Of a stretch of 64,000 nt of DNA, positions 27,977 to 35,412 are shown one piece after another. Below the pieces are notes generated by a model that was not told where the DNA came from, did not search any database, and saw only the letters and a program-made list of their open reading frames with translations. The stretch covers positions 62,001 through 126,000 of the forward strand of contig NZ_RSCL01000012.1 in assembly GCF_003991905.1 (NCBI RefSeq). Direction: 5' to 3'. Numbering within the stretch: position 1 is the stretch's first letter; each line of letters starts with the position of its first letter. A program made the translations under genes and the position numbers. The DNA comes from Dulcicalothrix desertica PCC 7102 (GTDB taxonomy: Bacteria > Cyanobacteriota > Cyanobacteriia > Cyanobacteriales > Nostocaceae).

Positions 27977-28179
27977 ATAGCATTCTACCACTACTTCTAA
28001 AATACAAGGTTTGGTTTCGCGCAAGCATAACTTAACCTTGCATCTTTAGCATGATTCTATTTTTGCATACTGGAGGGGTGACAAAGGCGCCTGTCATCTC
28101 CAATTCGCAATTCGCAATTCGCAGTTCTCAATTATACTGCAAGCAGATAGAATCTAAACTCATGTCATACCGAGAAACT

Positions 28180-28235
28180 GTCATGCTGAGGAACGTAAAC
28201 GGAGTTTTCCCGCAGGATAGCATCTTTAGGATTTT
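28180..28235 (+). repeat. Interspersed repeat, copy b
   Basis: GTCATGCTGAGGAACGTAAA, then GGAGTTTTCCCGCAGGATAG and CATCTTT; matches copy a at 27545 with a few changes. It ends 48 bases before leader 2. The rest of 27977-28282 has one GGCGCC and triplicated AATTCGC units near 28112-28130, and no gene. Confidence 0.6.
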
Positions 28236-28282
28236 TACGTCATACACCATTGATTAGTTTCACTTATTATTTGGCTGTGACT

Positions 28283-28483
28283 GATAAGCATCTGAGGGGG
28301 TCATACAATGTCTGAAACCCTTATTCTCTCGTTGACCCCCTCAGATTGATTGCTACGTAAAAGTTTCAAGGTATTCGTGTATGGATTTATTGAGAGTAAT
28401 TATTAATAATTTCAAGATAATCTTGACCCCCTCAGATTATGGGGTTTACAATGGTTACTACACAAGCCTTTCAAAAGCTTGCC
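28283..28483 (+). promoter_or_regulatory. CRISPR leader 2
   Basis: 201 nt, the same length as leader 1 and alignable end to end, with TCTGAGGGGGTCA at 28291 and TGACCCCCTCAGA at 28333 and 28424. The distal part GTTTACAATGGTTACTACAC is identical to leader 1. Both arrays are therefore expected to be served by the same adaptation complex. Confidence 0.9.
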
Positions 28484-29382
28484 CTTCGACTTATAAAAAA
28501 AGTCGCTTGATTGGAAACTTCTACTTTCTGTTATCATGGATTGTGTCCAAAAAACGCTTCGACTTATAAAAAAAGTCGCTTGATTGGAAACACTTTATTT
28601 TCACCATTCATAAACACAATGACCTAACTTCGACTTATAAAAAAAGTCGCTTGATTGGAAACATGTTGAGGTAACAAGATTATGTTACTAAAACCAAACT
28701 TCGACTTATAAAAAAAGTCGCTTGATTGGAAACTAAAAAAACGACATTGTTACATTGTCATCAGTGATGGCTTCGACTTATAAAAAAAGTCGCTTGATTG
28801 GAAACATAATACGATCGCAATTAGTTCCATTTTCCAAACCTCCTTCGACTTATAAAAAAAGTCGCTTGATTGGAAACATTTTTTTGTGAATTTTTACACT
28901 TCCAACCCCATACTTCGACTTATAAAAAAAGTCGCTTGATTGGAAACAACAATTCTGAATTTCATAGCAGATATTCTCAAACAACTTCGACTTATAAAAA
29001 AAGTCGCTTGATTGGAAACACCATAAACAACCTCTTGCCTATTATTCAGGCGTAAAAACTTCGACTTATAAAAAAAGTCGCTTGATTGGAAACTCTCCTT
29101 GTGCCTGCTGATATAATCAGGGCATAATTAAGCTTCGACTTATAAAAAAAGTCGCTTGATTGGAAACAAAACAAGGAAAACTCTCATAAATTTTTCATGA
29201 AGTCTTCGACTTATAAAAAAAGTCGCTTGATTGGAAACTAAACAGTCATTTTTAAAGCACATGAAGTGCAAAAATGCTTCGACTTATAAAAAAAGTCGCT
29301 TGATTGGAAACTTAGCCATTATTTTTTCTCCAAGAATACAAAGTATACTTCGACTTATAAAAAAAGTCGCTTGATTGGAAGC
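28484..29382 (+). CRISPR. CRISPR array 2 (13 repeats, 12 spacers)
   Basis: Thirteen copies of a 35-nt repeat that begins CTTCGACTTATAAAAAAAG and ends TCGCTTGATTGGAAAC; starts are 28484, 28557, 28628, 28699, 28771, 28843, 28913, 28985, 29059, 29133, 29204, 29277, 29348. The last repeat ends GGAAGC. The 3' half is the same as in array 1 while the 5' half differs, but a hairpin is kept: CGACTT pairs with AAGTCG. Spacers are 35-39 nt. Eight of twelve, read antisense, contain a clear start-codon context. Confidence 0.99.
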
Positions 29383-29395
29383 TAATAAAAAATAT

Positions 29396-29430
29396 AAAAA
29401 GGGTCAAAGCTGTTGCCTCAACCCTTTTTT
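29396..29430 (+). terminator. Terminator after array 2
   Basis: Stem AAAAAGGGT / ACCCTTTTT with a T-run, 14 bases after the last repeat and equivalent in place to the one after array 1. It may also serve the convergent cmr operon in the other direction. Confidence 0.75.
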
Positions 29431-29502
29431 ATTAATCCACGTCTTAGTGTGTGAAAGTAGTTTTGTTTTATTTGTAGTACAGATAATAGATAATCGCGCA
29501 CC

Positions 29503-31224
29503 TTACTTTAATAAGTTCGCAATATCCTGTAGCTCTTGCTGCAACTGGCTATTGCCAACAAATAAGCCAAAATGTATAATAACTTTTAAAAAGTGTTTTT
29601 TGACTTCTTCTTGATAGACTGTTAAAACATCTTGATAGTTGCTATTTTGTTTAGTGCCCAATAAGTATTTTATAACCTCTTCGGCTTCTACTCCCAATAA
29701 GTTGTGCATTAATTGGTTACGATGGTCGTCTTCATATTCTCGTTCGTACTGACTTACCCATTCTAGTAAACCCCACATTAAAGGTTTAAAATTTGGTTGT
29801 AAATAACATAGCCATGCAAGCATTCCTGTGTTACTTCCAATCACGCTAAAATTACCATAATCGCCTTTATGCAGTTTTTCTAAAATCTTTTTTAATGATT
29901 CATTGTTATTGCTATTATCAGTGGGAAACTGTAGTTTACGCAGAATATTTAACTTTTCTTCTTTAATATTCTTGCTTTTATGCACTTTCATTAAATTTTT
30001 TAAGCGATTATCTGGATATTTTTTACCGTTGTAGTCAGTATCGTCAGTTACAAATCCCAGTCCTTTTTTGTTCCAAATTATTACTTCGTCGGTATTTAAT
30101 TTGACAAGTTTACCATCTATTTGTAATTGAATTTGAGGATATCTCTTGTATAATACATAAATAATTGCTGCTTTTAAGAAAGTTTCTTGAGCAGCACATA
30201 ATAAGGTAATGCCTTGTATGTAGTTCTTATTCTTAAAGAATATCTCAACTAATTCCAAAGCATCTATTATTCGCTGCATAGCTACTTGCGGTTCATACTC
30301 TTGCCCTTTAGTTAAGCTATTACTAATATTAAATACATCTACAAGCTGTGTCAGGCGCCGTTTCACACTCTCATCAATGTTATCAATACCGTCTAAAATC
30401 TCTAAAGCGGCACCTGGTAATCCGTTTAAAATAAGTTGTTTCGCTTTTTGAATTTGGAGACCTCGCCAATAGTTAGAGCTATGGATTAACTGCGAATCAT
30501 ATTTTAAATCGTAGTTTTGGTCATAATAAGGACTGCTGACTAAAAAGCTAACGTTACTGAATTTGCCTAAACTTACAAATTGTACTGCAGATGATATGGC
30601 TGGCGTGCCTGCTTGGTGGCTCACATAAACATCTTCAGCTTGATTATATTGAAGTTTGGCTAGTTCTTGACTTAAGCTTTGTTCTACTAAATATAATGTG
30701 TCGTTCCAGTTATCTATTCCTGAACTTATTTGAGTTACTGGATTAATTTGGGGGTCAATTGATGCAAATATTAGTTGCGGGTGAACAAGTTCTTTAATCT
30801 GATACTTATTCTGGATATATTTTTCTAAAATTGGCTTAAGTTCACAAGTATCTTGCCAATAGGGGGATTCTGCATAAGAATGCTTTTCAACGTCGTTAAA
30901 AATTTGTTGTTGGTCAGTTATCAAGAAAATTATTTTATCTGGATATTGAATTCCATTTCTATTAAAGTATTCAAAGAAGGTATCTAAAAGCGGGAAAGAT
31001 AAATCTTTAAATTCTGTATTTGCGACATGATTTTGATACACTAAACCCAATACTCGTGCAGGAACAGGATAAAGTTTTGTATTTTTGTCAATATTTGGCG
31101 CGTAAAATTCATCACAATTTTGAATTGGTGATTTCTCATTGACTTTTGAGTATAAACTTCCCCAATTATTATTTGAATTTAGTTGTACGTCGCTACTGCC
31201 AGTTGTAATTAACCATATTGCCAT
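29503..31224 (-). CDS. CARF-HEPN ribonuclease (Csx1/Csm6-like)
   Basis: The 573-residue product is the last gene of the cmr operon. The N-terminal part has a Rossmann-like CARF pattern: first strand AIWLITTGSSDVQL and, near residue 205, VSHQAGTPAISSAVQF, which fits the nucleotide-binding G-T/S-P turn. The C-terminal part is helical and has R502-NQLM-H507, the R-x4-H motif of HEPN RNases. Such proteins bind cyclic oligoadenylate made by Cas10 and then cut RNA. It starts 11 bases after the RAMP gene stop. The exact subfamily (Csx1, Csm6 or other CARF-HEPN) cannot be fixed by eye. Confidence 0.85.
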   Translation of the reverse strand: MAIWLITTGSSDVQLNSNNNWGSLYSKVNEKSPIQNCDEFYAPNIDKNTKLYPVPARVLGLVYQNHVANTEFKDLSFPLLDTFFEYFNRNGIQYPDKIIFLITDQQQIFNDVEKHSYAESPYWQDTCELKPILEKYIQNKYQIKELVHPQLIFASIDPQINPVTQISSGIDNWNDTLYLVEQSLSQELAKLQYNQAEDVYVSHQAGTPAISSAVQFVSLGKFSNVSFLVSSPYYDQNYDLKYDSQLIHSSNYWRGLQIQKAKQLILNGLPGAALEILDGIDNIDESVKRRLTQLVDVFNISNSLTKGQEYEPQVAMQRIIDALELVEIFFKNKNYIQGITLLCAAQETFLKAAIIYVLYKRYPQIQLQIDGKLVKLNTDEVIIWNKKGLGFVTDDTDYNGKKYPDNRLKNLMKVHKSKNIKEEKLNILRKLQFPTDNSNNNESLKKILEKLHKGDYGNFSVIGSNTGMLAWLCYLQPNFKPLMWGLLEWVSQYEREYEDDHRNQLMHNLLGVEAEEVIKYLLGTKQNSNYQDVLTVYQEEVKKHFLKVIIHFGLFVGNSQLQQELQDIANLLK

Positions 31225-31235
31225 AACTTATCTCC

Positions 31236-32918
31236 TTACCAAACTTGTGTAAAATCAGTTTCGGTCTCTAAAAATCTGATAAAATCATCTGAAAATTTTT
31301 CCCTATCTAAAGATATATCGGGGAAGATAGTTAGTAACTCAATGTAGTTTATTACTACTATCTCTCCGTTGGCATTGCTGCTGTAACAGGGGTACATACG
31401 ATGCCAGATACGTCCTGTTTTACCCATGCTACCTGTTAAACGATGGGGGTTTTTAATTGATTTACTTGGACTATAATTTTGATGGAACCAATATATCGCT
31501 TTACTTTTGTCACCTTCTGTAAAGCGTGCCCAAACTTGAACCTTGCGAGGATACCATGACTCACGCCATTTAGTTATTCCTTGTTGAGCTTGTTTATTTT
31601 CTGGTATCCATGTTTTAATTATGTTGCGAGTATTATTAATAAATTCGCGAATTTCTTTGAGTTCATTTATATTTAAACATAATGGTGTTGAACTATCTAG
31701 AAATTCCCAATGTGAACCAATTATCTGTTTCTGTTTCTTTGGTGCCTCATCGCCTTCTAGTTGTTCCGGCGCCTTATAGTATTCAGGAAAGAATTTTTGA
31801 TGGCAGATACGGCGCCAAGATTTACCAAAGCTACTAAATAACAAGCTGAATTTGATTAGACTCTCTGTAGTCTGAATTAATTTAGTTCTTGTATCGTCAT
31901 CTATTTTATCTTGAAAGCAAAAGATATTTAGCGTGCCTTGACTCAAAGTGTAAAATTGTTTGTCTGGATGCACGTTAATATCATCATCGCTAAAATCAAA
32001 GCTTGTTCCCAGTAAACCAACAGATGCTTCTTTGTTATTAAAGCCACCCCATAATTTGCTCGTAATATCTTGCGCGGTTGTTTTATCAGTCATCCCTCCT
32101 AGTAACCTAAGAGTATGTCCACGCAATGCAGCTTTAAACATGTTGCATCGAAATTCTTTCTTGCCGTTGACTAACTTGGATGTAACTCCTTGTCCTTTCA
32201 ACTCTACTTGCAGCAATGGTTGGTAATGGTTGACTCCCAAAAAATGCCCATAACCTGCACTAACTCTTGACCCAATACCTACCCCCATCGCGCGTTCCCA
32301 TACTTGCCAAATTTTATCCCATTCAAATGGTTGTAATGGTACACGACTAGAAATTCCAAATTTGAGAGTTGCTTTGTAGAGCGATATTTGGGCGTTAGCG
32401 TTAGTTTTTTGGTCTTCAATTACTTGTTTTTCGCTTTGGGAGTGGACAATATCAACCAAGCGCTTTGTCCACTTCATGTCTACTGGGTAAGCACCATGAA
32501 AACGCAGTATCCCTTGTGTGTAACTACCATCCGATAATTTTTTACCGCAGTAAAGTTCAACTTCTTCTAAGGTGCATATTTGCTTGCAAGCACGTAAAAA
32601 ACCACCTTTCATACTTGCCCCGGAGTAATAAGGAAAACCCCCTGCACCAATAATAGGACGAATTACTCCTTCATCTTGCCCACTATTGGTAACTAGGCGC
32701 CAGCTAATTTTGTAATCTCTGGTTTCAACGTTATTGCCAAACCTTGGAATAAATTCTTCTGGCGCCAATGCCATATCATCCTTATCGGGAAAAACTTTAA
32801 CCCACTCGTCCACCCATTTATATGCATCCTGGCGCCGTTTTCCCTTTTCAACACGATGAATTTGACATCGGTCTTGAATTTGCGCGCGGAACATCATTGG
32901 TACATTATCACTGCTCAC
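31236..32918 (-). CDS. Two-domain RAMP protein (Cmr6/Cmr1-like)
   Basis: A 560-residue RAMP-superfamily protein, about twice the normal length of Cmr6. The first RAMP domain has GASMKGGFLRA (about residues 98-108) and a glycine-rich loop GVGIGSRVSAGYGHF (about 215-230). A second begins near 240 with FKAALRGHTLRLLGG and GLLGTSF, which recalls Cmr1. The gene may thus be a fusion of the two end subunits of the Cmr complex, which would explain why no separate cmr1 and cmr6 are seen. It overlaps the end of cmr5 by 11 bases. Confidence 0.8.
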   Translation of the reverse strand: MSSDNVPMMFRAQIQDRCQIHRVEKGKRRQDAYKWVDEWVKVFPDKDDMALAPEEFIPRFGNNVETRDYKISWRLVTNSGQDEGVIRPIIGAGGFPYYSGASMKGGFLRACKQICTLEEVELYCGKKLSDGSYTQGILRFHGAYPVDMKWTKRLVDIVHSQSEKQVIEDQKTNANAQISLYKATLKFGISSRVPLQPFEWDKIWQVWERAMGVGIGSRVSAGYGHFLGVNHYQPLLQVELKGQGVTSKLVNGKKEFRCNMFKAALRGHTLRLLGGMTDKTTAQDITSKLWGGFNNKEASVGLLGTSFDFSDDDINVHPDKQFYTLSQGTLNIFCFQDKIDDDTRTKLIQTTESLIKFSLLFSSFGKSWRRICHQKFFPEYYKAPEQLEGDEAPKKQKQIIGSHWEFLDSSTPLCLNINELKEIREFINNTRNIIKTWIPENKQAQQGITKWRESWYPRKVQVWARFTEGDKSKAIYWFHQNYSPSKSIKNPHRLTGSMGKTGRIWHRMYPCYSSNANGEIVVINYIELLTIFPDISLDREKFSDDFIRFLETETDFTQVW

Positions 32919-33372
32919 CTTGTTTTTCCTCCTGAGAATTTTGATATCGCTGTGTCCACCAAACCAAACTGTCGCAAAGCTGAGTTAAAACACTGAGAGT
33001 AACTCTTTGATGCTCAATAGAAAAATTCTCCACATCCCAAAGTTTATCGGTCATATTCCGAATATCTTCGGTTTTAAAACTACGTACCCCGTCACGGTTC
33101 GTTATTATTGTTATTGTTTCATTAGGTACTTTTACACCTGCTTTACCCATGATATCTACTAGCGTCTTCCAAGTTTCTCGCCAAAATTCTCCTTTTTGTT
33201 GCTCTTCTTGTTTTCCCTTACTAAGCAAACGTAGGTGTTCACCCCAAAATCTTTCTAAACCATAGGCTACAGTAACCCGCATTTTATGCGATTCTTTAAG
33301 AACGCCTTTATCACGATAGTCCATGACAAGCTTTTGCGCTTCTTTATCTAATTCGTATAAATATAAAGCCAT
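32908..33372 (-). CDS. cmr5: Cmr5-type small subunit
   Basis: A 154-residue, wholly helical protein in the position of the small subunit of type III-B complexes, between cmr4 and the last RAMP gene. Helices such as KLVMDYRDKG, YGLERFWGEHLRLL and LTQLCDSLVWW fit Cmr5. Small subunits line the complex and bind the target RNA strand. It begins 2 bases after the cmr4 stop and overlaps the next gene by 11 bases. Confidence 0.75.
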   Translation of the reverse strand: MALYLYELDKEAQKLVMDYRDKGVLKESHKMRVTVAYGLERFWGEHLRLLSKGKQEEQQKGEFWRETWKTLVDIMGKAGVKVPNETITIITNRDGVRSFKTEDIRNMTDKLWDVENFSIEHQRVTLSVLTQLCDSLVWWTQRYQNSQEEKQGEQ

Positions 33373-33374
33373 AT

Positions 33375-34277
33375 TTACAACCCTTTAATTGTTAAACTAC
33401 AGTGCCCAAAACCAATAGACTCTAAACCGCCAAGATATATATCACCTTCTGTAGTACCATCAATAGGTTTCCATTGTTTATCGGTTGGCTTGATGGCAAT
33501 AGGAAATACTAAAATTGTTTTTTCTGGTAATGCTTCGACATTAAAAAAAGCTCCTCTCTTGGCTTTTTTCATATCTTCTTCTAGAGCAACTCGACTTTGA
33601 CGATATAATGCCATATCATGAATTACCGCCATGTCATTATCGTTCACAATAATTGCAGGTAGATTTTTTCGAGTAGGTAAATATGCCTCGAATTGTTCCT
33701 GTTGTTTTTCTTGCTCTTCTTCATTTTGAGGTGGGTCTATGGTAATAAATCCTAAATTAAAGAAAAGAATTTGTTTATTCGCTAAATCTTTTGTATTTGA
33801 CTGAGATTTCAAAGCATTTAAAAGATATTTGGAGCTTCGATATTCTTGCGGTGGTTCTACACTAATCTTAGCAATACGTTGATACCGCTCTAATAAACTA
33901 GGGCAACTAACCCAAACAATTGGTTGACCTGGACAAAATACTGGCAACCATACAATTGAAGCATGTTCTAATTTAATTAATGCTTCGCTTGTCCCGTCAG
34001 GTACTCCCTGTACTGCTTTTTTACCATACCAAATGTTTTCATCTAAATCTGGCGGAATTTCAATCTTATCATCTTTACTTTTTTGTACTTCCAATAATTG
34101 TCTATACTGCCGCATGTCCGCACGCAGACGACCACGAATAGAACTGCCATTGATAATGCCAGTTTGAGTAAATTGGTCACGGAAAATTAAATTTAAATTG
34201 CCGTTTTCTTCTCCCGCTGTTGCACCAATATGAACTGGCGCCAATGTTTCAATAATCCCGTATACTTGTTTATACAT
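33375..34277 (-). CDS. cmr4: Cmr4 backbone RAMP subunit
   Basis: The 300-residue Cas7-type backbone subunit. It has APVHIGA at residues 13-19, the GSSIRGRLRADM helix start (about 44-55) and the C-terminal glycine-rich loop GGLESIGFGHCSL. In Cas7-type RAMPs the target-cleaving aspartate lies five residues before the R-D pair (R33-D34 here); this position is L28, with N27 and N29 beside it, so the usual Asp appears missing. The complex may therefore not slice target RNA. The ATG directly follows the cmr3 stop with no gap. Confidence 0.9.
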   Translation of the reverse strand: MYKQVYGIIETLAPVHIGATAGEENGNLNLIFRDQFTQTGIINGSSIRGRLRADMRQYRQLLEVQKSKDDKIEIPPDLDENIWYGKKAVQGVPDGTSEALIKLEHASIVWLPVFCPGQPIVWVSCPSLLERYQRIAKISVEPPQEYRSSKYLLNALKSQSNTKDLANKQILFFNLGFITIDPPQNEEEQEKQQEQFEAYLPTRKNLPAIIVNDNDMAVIHDMALYRQSRVALEEDMKKAKRGAFFNVEALPEKTILVFPIAIKPTDKQWKPIDGTTEGDIYLGGLESIGFGHCSLTIKGL

Positions 34278-35375
34278 TTAAGCTACTCCTGATTGTAAGG
34301 ATAAATCTTCAATTTCAATAGGTAAACACAAACCACAACCCACTTGTTTCATTGGGTATCCTTCACTAGGAAACCACTCTTCATCCCATTCACACCAAGG
34401 TTTTCCTAAAGGTTTATCGAAAACATAAACAGTTCCAGGTGGAACAGCGTAACGTCCCCTTCCAAGTCTTCCTGCAAGACTGCTACGACATGGGATTGGC
34501 TTATCGGTTAATATATTTATTGGTTTGGGAAAGTCTTTGTGTTGAGGGTAACGATAAGACAAACGTGTTGAACCCCATATTCCTGGTGTAATTAAAGCAC
34601 AGTACTTTTGAATTGGTTTATTAAGTAAATCTAAAACTTCTTCTCTAGTAATTTCCAGTGTTTCAAGTTCAACTATATGATTTTCTCCACCAAAACGATG
34701 CCATCCTTTTAATTGGGGAGGTAATTCCTGAGTTGACAAATAAACTAAATGGATATTGGGTGGCATTTGCACCGCGTTTTCTAGAAATAAACCATTATTT
34801 TGTAAAGTATTACGTCGCTCATCTTCCATATGTGGGTGAAGAATAGGGATATATTTCCAAGGAGGTTTACCACAAGCTCTGGATTTCTTAATATTTGCGC
34901 TTGTCCGAGTCCAAAATGTAATTCTTTGCCAAGAATAGTCAGGCTCTAGTTTTGGTTCTATCTTTTTTTTGAATTCCCAATTTTTATTTACATCTAACCT
35001 CCACTCATTAGTTTCATCTTCCCCCATAACACGATGCCAAGGAATAGGAACATAAAATTCTTGCTCGCGTTTGGCTTCTGCCCAAAATGGTCCTGCTGTA
35101 TATAATTCATCTTTAAATTTTTGAATGATTTCCCTTTTTTGAGTCTCAGTCAAATTTTTATCTTCATTAATGTGTTGAGTATAAGCGTTAATCAATAATC
35201 CAGATAATGTTACTGCATCTGGTGGAAATTTACTCCCCGAACGTCCTACCAAATTTTCTGGTGATAAAAAGGCGCCAGAACTCCCATACATCATACCCAG
35301 TGGCTTAATTACAACCAAATATTTAAATTGAACAGGATTGATATTTTTTCTTGTGTATCTTTTAATTGAAGTCAT
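34278..35375 (-). CDS. cmr3: Cmr3 (Cas5-type) subunit
   Basis: A 365-residue RAMP. It contains MMYGSSGAFLSPENLVG (about residues 28-44) and SGLLINAY, typical of Cmr3, plus AGRLGRGRYAVPPGTVYVF near residue 300. Cmr3 caps the crRNA 5' tag next to Cas10. It lies between cmr2 (37 bases upstream) and cmr4 (adjacent). The length is normal for the family. Confidence 0.9.
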   Translation of the reverse strand: MTSIKRYTRKNINPVQFKYLVVIKPLGMMYGSSGAFLSPENLVGRSGSKFPPDAVTLSGLLINAYTQHINEDKNLTETQKREIIQKFKDELYTAGPFWAEAKREQEFYVPIPWHRVMGEDETNEWRLDVNKNWEFKKKIEPKLEPDYSWQRITFWTRTSANIKKSRACGKPPWKYIPILHPHMEDERRNTLQNNGLFLENAVQMPPNIHLVYLSTQELPPQLKGWHRFGGENHIVELETLEITREEVLDLLNKPIQKYCALITPGIWGSTRLSYRYPQHKDFPKPINILTDKPIPCRSSLAGRLGRGRYAVPPGTVYVFDKPLGKPWCEWDEEWFPSEGYPMKQVGCGLCLPIEIEDLSLQSGVA

Positions 35376-35412
35376 TATTATTCACCTATAAAATTTTCAT
35401 TTAATCCGCTCA

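Noticed and set aside
28870-29055. 61-codon frame within array 2
   Set aside because: It is made of CRISPR repeats (STYKKSRLIGN recurring) and is not a protein gene.
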